From positions 1,989,223 to 2,053,222 of the forward strand of contig NZ_LVEM01000001.1 in the NCBI RefSeq assembly GCF_001641335.1: a stretch of DNA of 64,000 nt, given 5' to 3'. Under the pieces are notes generated by a model. That model did no database searches. It saw nothing but the letters and a program-made list of their open reading frames with translations, and was not told where the DNA came from. The translations under genes and the position numbers were made by a program. The DNA is from Bradyrhizobium stylosanthis (lineage in GTDB: Bacteria; Pseudomonadota; Alphaproteobacteria; Rhizobiales; Xanthobacteraceae). Below are positions 16,071 to 24,048 of the stretch, piece by piece. Position 1 is the first letter of the stretch. Every line of letters starts with the position of its first letter.

Positions 16071-16145
16071 AACCGCACGACGCGGACCGGCCGGCATCGG
16101 CCGGGCCCGCGGCGCGGACAAGCCAACGACCACAAGGAGCCGACC

Positions 16146-16559
16146 ATGAGCCCTCGTCATCTGCGAACCCTGCGCGTGCTGTCGAGCGCAGTGCTGCTCG
16201 CGGCGAACCTGTTCACACTGCCTGCCGCGGCGGCGCAGACGGGCGTTACGCGCACCGACCTGCAGCGCCATGATCTCAGCGCGCCTGGGCGTGAGGCTGT
16301 GCAGGTACGCGTCGACCTCGCCCCGGGCGTCGCGTTCGGCCGCCACAGCCATCCGGGCGAAGAGATCATCTACGTGCTGGCGGGCGCCATCGAATACGAT
16401 GTCGAAGGCAAGCCGCCGGTGACGCTGAAGGCCGGCGACGTGCTGTTCATCCCCGCCGGCACGGTGCACGCGGCGAAGAACGTAGGAAACGAGGCCGCCA
16501 GCGAGCTTGCGACCTATATCGTCGCCAAGGACAAGCCACTGCTGACTCTGGCGAAGTGA
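16146..16559 (+). CDS. Secreted single-domain cupin
   Basis: 137 residues. The N-terminal signal peptide (LRVLSSAVLLAANLFTLPAA, cleavage near AAA-AQT) points to the periplasm. The cupin motif 1 is HSHPGEEIIYVLAG (HxH...E), and motif 2 is PAGTVHAAKN with the fourth metal ligand histidine. The substrate is unknown. CAAGGAG precedes the ATG. It follows ohr by 75 nt and may be co-transcribed, but a peroxide role is only suggested by position. Confidence 0.85.
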   Translation: MSPRHLRTLRVLSSAVLLAANLFTLPAAAAQTGVTRTDLQRHDLSAPGREAVQVRVDLAPGVAFGRHSHPGEEIIYVLAGAIEYDVEGKPPVTLKAGDVLFIPAGTVHAAKNVGNEAASELATYIVAKDKPLLTLAK

Positions 16560-16574
16560 AGACGGTCCCTCGGA

Positions 16575-16607
16575 TTGACTTGCAGATGATATCTGACTAA
16601 AGTCAGA
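16575..16607 (+). promoter_or_regulatory. Promoter and operator of the MarR-GNAT gene
   Basis: TTGACT (16575-16580), a 17-nt spacer and TAAAGT (16598-16603) form a promoter-like pair. The palindrome TCTGACT-AA-AGTCAGA (16592-16607) covers the -10. Transcription would start about 16610, almost at the ATG (16612), so the mRNA may be leaderless. The palindrome position suggests self-repression by the encoded MarR domain. Confidence 0.55.
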
Positions 16608-16611
16608 CATC

Positions 16612-17484
16612 ATGCTCGATCCCGTTTCCCGCGTCCGCCGCTTCAACCGTGCCGTCACCTCCGCCGTCGGAGCGCTCGACAATTCGTTTCTTGGGCGCGG
16701 ACGGCCGCTGGGCGCGGCGCGTGTGCTCAATGCGATCGGGCACGGGCGTTCGGACGTTGCCGAGATCCGCGACTATCTCGGGCTCGATTCCGGACTGATG
16801 AGCCGGCTGCTGCGCACCCTCGAGGACGAAGGACTGGTCGAGACCACTGCGCATGCGGACGATGCCCGCCGCCGCGTGGCGAAGTTGACGCGCACGGGCC
16901 GGCGCGAATTCGCCGCCTATGAGGCGCTGTCGAACGCGCAGGCCGAGGGCTTCCTCGCCCGGAATGCGCAAGCCGAGGCCTTGCTGGCAGCAATGGACAT
17001 GGTCGCCTCCGCGCTGACGCGCGAACGTGTCGTACTGGACGAGATGGATCCGCAATCCGAAGAAGCGCGCTACTGCCTCGGCGAATATTATGCCGAGCTC
17101 GGCCGCCGCTTCAAACAAGGTTTTGACGTTTCGCTGTCGCGCGACCCCGACGCCAAGGACATGCGCCGCCCACGCGGCACATTCATCGTCGCGATGTCGG
17201 ACACGTTGCCGATCGGATGTGTCGGGCTCAAGGGAACCGATCGCGGCTATGCCGAGATCAAGCGTCTCTGGGTCGCGCCCGCCGCGCGCGGGCTACGGCT
17301 CGGCCGGCGCCTGATGGACGCAGCCGAGGCCGCAGCGCGCGAGCTCGGCATCGCGCTGCTGAGGCTCGACACCAACAGCGCTCTGCCCGAAGCCGGCCAG
17401 CTCTACCGCACCACCGGCTGGCGCGAGATCCCCCGCTTCAACGACGACCCCTATCCGGATTTGTTCTTCGAGAAACGCATCTGA
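16612..17484 (+). CDS. MarR-type regulator fused to GNAT acetyltransferase
   Basis: 290 residues. Residues 1-145 are a MarR winged helix (DVAEIRDYLGLDSGLMSRLL, DARRRVAKLT). Residues 150-290 are a GNAT domain with the acetyl-CoA loop in 'LWVAPAARGLRLGRRLM' (R/QxxGxG/A) and a closing 'LYRTTGWREIPRFN'. Such bifunctional proteins are known in proteobacteria and actinobacteria; targets are mostly unknown. No ribosome site precedes the ATG, and the promoter sits so close that leaderless translation is plausible. The operator palindrome overlaps its promoter. Confidence 0.9.
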   Translation: MLDPVSRVRRFNRAVTSAVGALDNSFLGRGRPLGAARVLNAIGHGRSDVAEIRDYLGLDSGLMSRLLRTLEDEGLVETTAHADDARRRVAKLTRTGRREFAAYEALSNAQAEGFLARNAQAEALLAAMDMVASALTRERVVLDEMDPQSEEARYCLGEYYAELGRRFKQGFDVSLSRDPDAKDMRRPRGTFIVAMSDTLPIGCVGLKGTDRGYAEIKRLWVAPAARGLRLGRRLMDAAEAAARELGIALLRLDTNSALPEAGQLYRTTGWREIPRFNDDPYPDLFFEKRI

Positions 17485-17499
17485 TGCGGCAGGCCGTCG

Positions 17500-18225
17500 T
17501 CATCTCGTTCGTGTCGGTCGCACTACGATCTCGTTGACGTCGACATCGTCGGACTGCTCGACGGCGAAGCGCACGGCGCGCGCGATCGCGTCGGGCAGAA
17601 GCGCAATGGCGCGATAGGTCTTCATCGCCTCCGCGGCCACGGGGTCGGTGATGGTATCGGCGAGCTCGCTCTCGACCACGCCGGGATGGATGCAGGTGCC
17701 GCGAATGTTGTCGTGCTCCTGGCGCAGGCCGTCTGAGATCGCCCGCACCGCATATTTCGTCGCGCAATAGACCGCCGCCGTCGGCGACACGCTCAGGGCG
17801 CCGATCGAGGCGATGTTGATGATGTGGCCCGACCCGCGAGCCACCATGTCCGGCAGCACCGCCGCGATGCCGTAGAGCACGCCCTTGATGTTGACGTCCA
17901 CCATCCGGTCCCACTCCGCGACCTTGAGCGAGGCCATCAGCGACAGCGGCATCACGCCGGCATTGTTGACGATCACGTCCACGCGGCCCCAGACGCCGCG
18001 TGCGGCATCGGCGAAGGCGGCGACGCCGGCGCGGTCGGTGACGTCGAGCGGGTGCGCGAGCGCCGCTCCGCCGGCGCTGTTCAGCTCGGCGGCGAGATCC
18101 TTGAGGCGATCGGTGCGGCGCGCGCCGAGCAGGACCTTCGCGCCGGCCGCCGCCAGCTCGCGCGCGATGCCGGCACCGATGCCGCTGGAGGCGCCGGTGA
18201 TGAGAATGACCTTGTCGATTGGCAT
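17500..18225 (-). CDS. SDR family oxidoreductase
   Basis: 241 residues, classical SDR: TGASSGIG (10-17), NNAG near 88, a catalytic Ser in IASIGAL and YCATK as the YxxxK motif. The acceptor pattern ARRTDR suggests NADP(H). It belongs to the broad YdfG/serine dehydrogenase-like group; the substrate is unknown. The start at 18225 gives the conventional N-terminus, with GGGAAGG in the preceding bases. It is divergent to a LysR gene 104 nt away, a repeat of the LysR-SDR arrangement at 2.9-4.7 kb. Confidence 0.9.
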   Translation of the reverse strand: MPIDKVILITGASSGIGAGIARELAAAGAKVLLGARRTDRLKDLAAELNSAGGAALAHPLDVTDRAGVAAFADAARGVWGRVDVIVNNAGVMPLSLMASLKVAEWDRMVDVNIKGVLYGIAAVLPDMVARGSGHIINIASIGALSVSPTAAVYCATKYAVRAISDGLRQEHDNIRGTCIHPGVVESELADTITDPVAAEAMKTYRAIALLPDAIARAVRFAVEQSDDVDVNEIVVRPTRTR

Positions 18226-18276
18226 GAAGACCTTCCCGCTGCTTTCGCTGTGATTGCGGGAAGATGGACCGGCGCC

Positions 18277-18298
18277 ATCGTCGTGATAAGACGACGAT
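18277..18298. promoter_or_regulatory. Inverted repeat between SDR and LysR genes
   Basis: ATCGTCGT (18277-18284) and ACGACGAT (18291-18298) are perfect 8-nt arms around GATAAG. The placement in the divergent intergenic region 32 nt before the LysR start fits a LysR recognition site. Confidence 0.55.
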
Positions 18299-18329
18299 CC
18301 CTTACCAATCCGGCAAGCTGATCTAACCA

Positions 18330-19220
18330 ATGGAACCCGACCTCAACGCCCTCGCCGTCTTTGCGCTGGTCGCCGAAGAGCGGAATTTCCGGGCCGCCGC
18401 CGAACGTCTCGGTGTGACGCGCTCGGCCGTAAGCCAGACCATCCGGCGGCTGGAGCAAACGCTTGGCATCGCACTGGTCCAGCGCACGACCCGCAGCGTC
18501 AGCCTGACCGAGGCCGGCGAGCGACTGCATGCGGAGATCGCCCCCGCCATTGCCGACATGCGCGCGGCGCTCGGCAACACAGAGGCATTGGGCGGTCGGC
18601 CGCGTGGCGTGTTGCGGCTCGCGGTCTCCTCGATCGCCGAGCGTTTCCTGTCCGGCTCGTTTCTCGCCGCCTTTGCGGAGGCCAATCCGGAGGTGCACCT
18701 CGACATAACCGTCACCGACGCCGAGTTCGACATCGTCGCCGCCGGCTATGATGCCGGGGTGCGGCTCGGCGAGGTGATCGAGCAGGACATGATCGCGCTT
18801 CCGATCGCCGGCGACGAACGGCAGCTCGCGGTCTGCGCGCCGGCCTTTCGTGACCGTTTCGGCGTTCCCTCGCACCCGTCCGAGCTGGCATCGTTTCGCT
18901 GCATCGGCTGGCGGCCGGCACCGAACGTCGTGCCTTATCGCTGGGAGTTTTCCGACGGCGGCAAGGAATTCAGCGTCGCGGTGGCGCCTGAGATCACGAC
19001 CAACGACATGGCGCTGATGATCAAGCTGGCGGTCGCCGGTGCTGGCATCACCTTCGGCATGGAGGCGAGCTTCCGGCCCGCAATCGCGCGCGGCGAGCTG
19101 GTTCCCATCCTGGAAGACTATTGCCCGTTCTTCGCCGGCTTCTATCTCTACTATCCGAGCCGCCGCAACGTTGCGCCGAAACTGCGCGCGCTGATCGAGC
19201 ACGTGCAGCGGCGCGTGTAA
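18330..19220 (+). CDS. LysR-family transcriptional regulator
   Basis: 296 residues. The N-terminal helix-turn-helix (MEPDLNALAVFALVAEERNF, then ERLGVTRSAVSQTIRRLEQT) and the C-terminal substrate-binding-like domain match the CrgA/AaeR-like LysR branch that commonly represses a divergent oxidoreductase. Probable target: the SDR gene at 17500-18225 through the inverted repeat in the shared gap. Effector unknown. Confidence 0.92.
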   Translation: MEPDLNALAVFALVAEERNFRAAAERLGVTRSAVSQTIRRLEQTLGIALVQRTTRSVSLTEAGERLHAEIAPAIADMRAALGNTEALGGRPRGVLRLAVSSIAERFLSGSFLAAFAEANPEVHLDITVTDAEFDIVAAGYDAGVRLGEVIEQDMIALPIAGDERQLAVCAPAFRDRFGVPSHPSELASFRCIGWRPAPNVVPYRWEFSDGGKEFSVAVAPEITTNDMALMIKLAVAGAGITFGMEASFRPAIARGELVPILEDYCPFFAGFYLYYPSRRNVAPKLRALIEHVQRRV

Positions 19221-19237
19221 GCCGCAAGGAATTTGCC

Positions 19238-19624
19238 GTGACCGGAGACGACCTCGCCAATCTCTACCGCGCTTACATCGCCTGCCTGAACCGGCAGGAC
19301 TGGCCGGCGCTTGGGCAGTTCGTGCATCACGACGTCGCCCACAATGCGCGGCCGCTCGGGCTCGCCGGCTATCGCACGATGCTGGAGCAGGATTTTCGCG
19401 AGATTCCGGATCTGCGGTTCAACATCGAGCTGTTGATCTCCGAATCGCCCCGTATTGCCGCCCGGCTGAAATTCGATTGCACGCCGGTGGGGACGTTTCT
19501 GGGACTCGCCGTGAACGGAAGACGGGTGTCGTTCTGCGAGAACGTGTTCTACGAATTTCGCGAGGGAAAAATCCGGCAGGTGTGGTCGGTGATCGACAAG
19601 GCCGCGATCGAGGCGCAGCTCTGA
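19238..19624 (+). CDS. SnoaL/NTF2-like polyketide-cyclase-fold protein
   Basis: 128 residues from GTG 19238, with AAGGA 7 nt upstream. The segment 'LYRAYIACLNRQDWPALGQF' followed by 'HNARPLGLAGYRTMLEQDF' and the beta-rich end 'FCENVFYEFREGKIRQVWSV' are typical of SnoaL-like ester cyclases of the NTF2 fold. Members act as cyclases, isomerases or binding proteins; no catalytic assignment is possible. It begins 17 nt after the LysR stop and is likely in its transcript. Confidence 0.8.
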   Translation: MTGDDLANLYRAYIACLNRQDWPALGQFVHHDVAHNARPLGLAGYRTMLEQDFREIPDLRFNIELLISESPRIAARLKFDCTPVGTFLGLAVNGRRVSFCENVFYEFREGKIRQVWSVIDKAAIEAQL

Positions 19625-19646
19625 CGCTGCGCCTCGCTTCTTGTCC

Positions 19647-20867
19647 TCACGCCGCCACCGGCGCCGCCTCGCCTTGCGGCTTGGCGAACGGCCTGAACGT
19701 CATCGCCATCAGGAAGGCGCCGAGCCCCATCGCCCACGAGACGATGTAGAGCCAGGCGTAGCTGGAGAACGCGTCGTAGATCAGCCCGCCGGCGAGCGGA
19801 CCGGTCGCCATGCCGAGGCTGCCGGCCATCGCCGTGCCGCCGATCACCGTGCCCATCATCTTGAGCGGAAAGTTCTCGCGGATCAGCACGGCATAGAGCG
19901 GCATGGTGCCGGCATAGATGAAGCCGAACACGGCACCGACTGCGTAGAAGGTCGCAAGCTGGTGCGCGAAGACATAGGCCAGCGCGCCGAACGCCTGCAG
20001 CAGCAGGCCCGACACCAGCACCCGCTTGGCGCCGAAGCGGTCGCCCATCAGGCCGAAGGCGATGCGTCCGCCGAGGCCGGCAAAACCCTCGATGCTGTAG
20101 ATCGTGACCGCCGCGACCAACGGGATGCCGCAGCTCACGGCATAGGAGACGGTGTGAATGATCGGGCCGGAATGGGTGGCGCAGCAGAAGAAGTTGGTGG
20201 CAAGCAGGATGAAGAATTGCGGCGAGCGCAGCGCCTCGCCCATCGACATCTCGCCCTGCGCAGGCCCTGCCTGCACTGGCGCGGCCGCGGCCTGCGCAAG
20301 CGCGGGCGGACGGCGCACCAGCAGCGAGACCGGGATCATGATGGCGCCGACCACCAGCGCGATGATCTGCATCGAGGTGCGCCAGTCATGGCCCGAGACC
20401 AGCCAGGCCGCGAGCGGCGACATCGTCATCGGGGCCATGCCCATGCCCGCGGAGACCAGCGACACCGCAAGGCTGCGGTTGGTGTCGAACCAGCCGGTGA
20501 CGGTCGCCATCATCGGCGCGAAGATCGCCGCGCAGGAGGCGCCGACCAAGAGGCCAAACACGAACTGGAACACGATGAGCGAGGTCGCATGGCTCGCGGC
20601 GAACAGGCTGAGCGACAACACGGTCGATCCGGTCAGCACCACCGGGAGCGGCCCGAACCGGTCCGACGCCGTGCCCCAGGCCATGCTGGTGAAGGCCATC
20701 GCCAGAAAGCCGATCGTCATCGCGCTGGAGATACCGGTCACGGACCAGCCGGTGTCCTTGGTGATCGGCTGCAGGAACACCGGCAGCGAAAACATGCCGC
20801 CGATCGCGACGCAGCCGAGCAGGCCGCCGGCGGCGACGATCACCCAGCGATAGTTGGAACGAAGCAT
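19647..20867 (-). CDS. MFS transporter (monocarboxylate/oxalate-formate type)
   Basis: 406 residues with about 12 hydrophobic segments. The start (RWVIVAAGGLLGCVAIGGMF) and the loop 2-3 motif 'WGTASDRFGPLPVV' match the major facilitator superfamily. The central loop (about 190-215) is Ala/Pro-rich. The pattern of 'GWSVTGISSAMTIGFLAMAF' resembles OFA/MCT-like carriers, so a small carboxylate is the likely cargo, but this is inference. Inner membrane. It converges on the SnoaL-like gene. Confidence 0.88.
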   Translation of the reverse strand: MLRSNYRWVIVAAGGLLGCVAIGGMFSLPVFLQPITKDTGWSVTGISSAMTIGFLAMAFTSMAWGTASDRFGPLPVVLTGSTVLSLSLFAASHATSLIVFQFVFGLLVGASCAAIFAPMMATVTGWFDTNRSLAVSLVSAGMGMAPMTMSPLAAWLVSGHDWRTSMQIIALVVGAIMIPVSLLVRRPPALAQAAAAPVQAGPAQGEMSMGEALRSPQFFILLATNFFCCATHSGPIIHTVSYAVSCGIPLVAAVTIYSIEGFAGLGGRIAFGLMGDRFGAKRVLVSGLLLQAFGALAYVFAHQLATFYAVGAVFGFIYAGTMPLYAVLIRENFPLKMMGTVIGGTAMAGSLGMATGPLAGGLIYDAFSSYAWLYIVSWAMGLGAFLMAMTFRPFAKPQGEAAPVAA

Positions 20868-21439
20868 CTTTTGGTCTCCCGTCAGATCTGTCTGGGTGGA
20901 AGACGAACAGGAACTGCGCCAGCCGACAGCAGCGCGTCATTTTTGCCGCACGTATTTGTGACCCGCCAGTCGAAAGTGCGAAAACAACCCCATGCACAGT
21001 AGCCGGCCGCAGCGGGATCAATGACTTGCGAGGCCGGCGGCCGGCGTGGCCCGGAAACGGTTGCTCCGTCGGGCAAAACACTGGCAGAATGGCATCATCC
21101 CACCAAACACGAACTCGTCACGGCCTCGGTCTGTCGATCGCGGTACGCGACCGATCCATGGCCGCGTCGCTCAGGCTTCGGCCAGAGCTGGCATCGGACT
21201 GGGGCGTCGATCAGCTCGCGACGCAAGGCGAGACAAGGGCGGAAGCCGAAGCTTGTGCGGCCTTACTCACATCGAGAAGATCGACGCTCCAGTTCTCTAA
21301 ACCCTCAAAGCAAGCGCACCGGAGTTTAGTGCGGGCCTCGCTTGCACCATCGAGCAGGGCTGGATGGCAACACGTGGCAGCTACATCCGGCTACTGGCTC
21401 CGGGCCAAGGTCGGCTCGAACAATCGAGCCAAGCTTGCA
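20868..21439. other. Intergenic, no supported gene (572 nt)
   Basis: I see no frame with family features here. Open frames on the + strand have unnatural composition and no ribosome site. It holds the promoter region of the MFS gene on the minus strand. A small RNA or decayed gene cannot be excluded by eye. Confidence 0.5.
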
Positions 21440-21793
21440 CTACCAGCAGACGTTCACTGGCACGACCCGCCAATTCCAGCCGGTCCAGACCCGACGCCAT
21501 CGCGTGCAATCATCCCAGCTGGCATAGCTCCAGCCGGGAGCACCCCAGCCGGGCCCCCACCCTGGGCCCCAGCCGGGTCGTCCCCATGCCGCCGCGCTGG
21601 CGATCCCGAGGCCGATACCGAGGCCCACCGCTGGTGCTCCCCAGCCGCCGCCCCGCCAGCCGCCACCGCGCCAACCACCTCCCCAGCCGCCACCGTGCCA
21701 TCCTCCGTGAAAGCCGCGTTGGGCGGACGCTGCACCAGGCGCCAGGGCGAGCGCCGCTGCAATGCCGAGAGCGAAAAACGCCTTCTTGATCAT
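21440..21793 (-). CDS. Secreted Gly/Trp-rich small protein
   Basis: 117 residues. A clear signal peptide (MIKKAFFALGIAAALALAPG, cleavage near ASA-QRG) is followed by Gly/Trp/His-rich repeats (GGWRGGG, then GPGWGPGWG) and a C-terminal segment with two cysteines (DDCTRWRRVW ... VNVCW). This resembles small exported Gly-rich proteins of Bradyrhizobium of unknown function, possibly envelope or surface components. AGGTTGTC precedes the ATG. The strand's codon bias and the signal peptide argue that it is real. Confidence 0.75.
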   Translation of the reverse strand: MIKKAFFALGIAAALALAPGAASAQRGFHGGWHGGGWGGGWRGGGWRGGGWGAPAVGLGIGLGIASAAAWGRPGWGPGWGPGWGAPGWSYASWDDCTRWRRVWTGWNWRVVPVNVCW

Positions 21794-22203
21794 GACAACC
21801 TCCAGTTCGAGCTGCGCGACCTAAACGTTTTGCGGTCCCCTTGGTTCTTGTTGAGCCCATCACGATGCACGAGCCGTTCGACGTACGCCGTGGGTCCTGG
21901 TGGATGAAGGAACCCATCCGGCCTGTTTCTTTAGAAATTGATTTTCGTTCTTTAGCAGCCGGGACCCACGCGAGGCCCGGGCGCTTTGCCAAATGCGTCC
22001 GCAAGTTAATTCGAAGGGTCCCACATCTGTCGGCGTCCCGATTGAGTTGGAGGCGGAGGATATGCACGCTGGCTTGCCGCCGAGCCGGCAGAGCGGTCGC
22101 CGTCTCTCGGCCAGTCCCGCTGCCGAGCAGCGGGAAGCAATCTCCGCTGGCACAGCCGGCCTGCCCCACATAGGTTCGACATGAAATTCTCGGGGACGCG
22201 TCC
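21794..22203. other. Intergenic, no supported gene (410 nt)
   Basis: A divergent control region between the Gly/Trp-rich gene and a cupin gene. It includes an AT-richer patch near 21925-21955. On the minus strand AGAAC (21848-21844) and CGTT (21827-21824) are separated by 16 nt, one mismatch from the EcfG-type general-stress promoter GGAAC-N16/17-CGTT. I see no coding region. Confidence 0.4.
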
Positions 22204-22665
22204 ATGCCAAAGATCGACATCGCCATTGTCCCGGCCCGCAAGGGCGCGCCCTACCCCGCACCTTTCGACGCCCCGTGCGCCGAGCGCATCCGCAAGAGGC
22301 TCGGCAATGCCGGCGGCCTTGCCGATTTCGGCGTCAATCTGATGCGCCTGCCGCCGGGCAACTGGTCGAGCCAGCGGCACTGGCATTCGCATGAGGATGA
22401 GTTCGTCTATCTGCTCGAAGGCGAAGTGGTGCTGGTCGAGGACGGCGGCGAGACCGTGCTGCGCGCCGGCGATTGCGCCGCCTTCCCGAAGGGCAGCGGC
22501 AACGGCCATCACATGATCAACCGGTCGGATGCTGTGGCCGTCTATCTCGAAGTCGGCTCGCGCGCTCCGGACGATCTCACGACATGCTCTGACATCGACA
22601 TGATGAGCGCCAACTCCGACGGCCGGTTCGTGCACAAGGACGGCACGCCCTATCCGGACGGCTAG
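22204..22665 (+). CDS. Cupin-domain protein
   Basis: 153 residues. Cupin motif 1 is RHWHSHEDEFVYLLEGEVVL (HxH...E), and motif 2 is 'KGSGNGHHMINRSD' with a histidine ligand. The start 'MPKIDIAIVPARKGAPYPAP' and the ending 'HKDGTPYPDG' are typical of cytosolic cupins found widely in rhizobia and annotated only as cupin or transcriptional-regulator-associated. No signal peptide. Function unknown. The region upstream is the shared 410-nt gap. Confidence 0.88.
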   Translation: MPKIDIAIVPARKGAPYPAPFDAPCAERIRKRLGNAGGLADFGVNLMRLPPGNWSSQRHWHSHEDEFVYLLEGEVVLVEDGGETVLRAGDCAAFPKGSGNGHHMINRSDAVAVYLEVGSRAPDDLTTCSDIDMMSANSDGRFVHKDGTPYPDG

Positions 22666-22714
22666 TTCGCGTCCGCATCAATCTGCGCCGATGTCCGGTT
22701 ACCGCGACACTGGC

Positions 22715-23257
22715 TCATGGAGCGCCCCTCGGCAGCTCCTGCTGCGCAACGATCCGCACCGGAGGAAACATGACGCAATCGACCACGTCGAAAACGGTTT
22801 CAATGCGGCGGTCGAACGACTGTGCAAATGCGATGGCGTCCTGGCTTCGTTCATTGGCAATGCGTGTGCCGAGCGTGCAATGGGGCGTCCAGGCGCCGGG
22901 GCGATAATGTGGCCGGCAATGAATCGGGTCGATGGCCGCGCTGATCGAAGCGTGCCATCGTCCGAGAATCTCGTTCGTTTCAGGCTCAGCCCACAGGATC
23001 AGCGGCGGGCCTGCGAACCACCGAATTCGCTTGAAGGCCAGGGTCAACCGTGTTGCGCCCTCCGTTGCGCGCAGCATTGCTTTCCAGGCGATCTCCTGCT
23101 CGATTTGAGGCGAGTCATAGATCGCAAAGGTCAGGTGTGGCCGGTACGCCAGAACGCGCATTGACGGCTCGTCTTCAAACGCCGCAACCTGGTCCCACAA
23201 CCGTTCGATCTCGTGTGCGGAAGCGTTGTCGGCTCGGATATTGATCGCGATCGCCAT
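22715..23257 (-). CDS. 2'-5' RNA ligase-like 2H phosphoesterase
   Basis: 180 residues. The two HxT motifs that define 2H phosphoesterases are present: HLTF near residue 42 and HCTLG near 127. Members cleave or ligate 2'-5' or cyclic phosphodiester bonds in RNA or nucleotides. The start is uncertain: ATG 23257 has CAGGG upstream, ATG 23290 and TTG 23317 are in frame further out. Cytosolic. No partner gene is apparent; it converges on the cupin gene. Confidence 0.8.
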   Translation of the reverse strand: MAIAINIRADNASAHEIERLWDQVAAFEDEPSMRVLAYRPHLTFAIYDSPQIEQEIAWKAMLRATEGATRLTLAFKRIRWFAGPPLILWAEPETNEILGRWHASISAAIDPIHCRPHYRPGAWTPHCTLGTRIANERSQDAIAFAQSFDRRIETVFDVVDCVMFPPVRIVAQQELPRGAP

Positions 23258-23400
23258 CGGCGCCCTGTTCAAGCCTCGAGAGTTCGCCATTGTGATCAGT
23301 CGGGCAAGCGTCTGCAATGGATCGTTTTCGACGGCTTCAGCGGAGATGGCCGGCTGGCAATATCCGGGTCATCCCGACGCCGATCGCCCTTGTGCACCAT

Positions 23401-23458
23401 GCAGCCGATGAAAAAGGAGGGGTCGCCTTGCGAATGCCCCCTCCTGCGTGCGCGGCAA
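23401..23458. repeat. 58-nt repeat, copy A
   Basis: Starts GCAGCCGATGAAAAAGGAGG and ends GCGCGGCAA. It is close to the segment at 25098-25154, with a one-nt length difference and about ten mismatches. It contains a terminator hairpin read on the minus strand. The two copies flank the two-gene block between them. Confidence 0.6.
23411..23445 (-). terminator. Rho-independent terminator of the 107-aa protein gene
   Basis: Arms GGAGGGG (23416-23422) and CCCCTCC (23438-23444) pair perfectly. On the minus strand the hairpin is followed by five T (23415-23411). It lies 160 nt past the end of the 107-aa gene on that strand. Confidence 0.65.
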
Positions 23459-23604
23459 TACAATTCGGAGCGCACTGGCGGTCTGGGCCGCCCTTAAACC
23501 TCGCTTGCGCCGGTTATCGGAAATCAGCAGGCTTGCTACCATCTTGTCATCGTCGGCACGTTGCGCGGTATTGTCGTGCCGCGAGCCGCGGCCGTCGACT
23601 CAGC

Positions 23605-23928
23605 CTAAGCCGAACGAACTACGGATGGGGCAACAACCAACTGATCTATCCGCTCCCGGGCGGTCTCGATCAGCGCCTTGATCTCGTGTGATTGCTTGAT
23701 CAATTGGTTGATCGCCGGCTCTTTGCCGAAATCCGACAAGACGATCCGAATACACGCGTTGGCGGTATCGAAAACCCGCAAAATTCTTTCCATCTCATCC
23801 GGGGTGAGATGTTCCAGCTGCATACGAGAAACAAAGCTCTCGACTTCGGTCGAGATACCGCGCAAGCGCTCCATTGCGACAGCGACGGTCGGCGCTGCGC
23901 ATTTGTTGAACGGCACAACGTTGGACAT
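23605..23928 (-). CDS. Hypothetical protein (107 aa)
   Basis: No family recognised. The protein is mostly helical, acidic-basic mixed (MSNVVPFNKCAAPTVAVAME at the start; EMERILRVFDTANACIRIVL in the middle), and likely a small cytosolic helical bundle. Its GC and codon use look lower than the neighbours, as do the divergent AraC gene and the intervening DNA. It lies divergent to the AraC regulator across 120 nt with an inverted repeat, so it may be regulated by it. Reality is supported by the following terminator. Confidence 0.6.
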   Translation of the reverse strand: MSNVVPFNKCAAPTVAVAMERLRGISTEVESFVSRMQLEHLTPDEMERILRVFDTANACIRIVLSDFGKEPAINQLIKQSHEIKALIETARERIDQLVVAPSVVRSA

Positions 23929-23954
23929 CCGGCGTTTCCCTCTTCAACGAATAT

Positions 23955-23974
23955 ATTGATAGTATGCTGTCAAT
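23955..23974. promoter_or_regulatory. Inverted repeat in AraC/hypothetical divergent region
   Basis: ATTGATAG-TATG-CTGTCAAT forms 8-nt arms with one mismatch around TATG, inside an AT-rich stretch. Candidate operator or promoter element for the divergent pair. Confidence 0.45.
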
Positions 23975-24048
23975 CATATAAACGACAACGAACGCGCTTA
24001 TCGGAATTCGGTCGAAATTGATCCCGCTCTACAGCCCAGTGCAAACTC

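Noticed and set aside
21026..21907. + strand open frames across the gap and the Gly/Trp-rich gene
   Set aside because: Translation is Pro/Ser/Arg-rich without pattern, and the minus strand has a clear signal-peptide gene in the same place.
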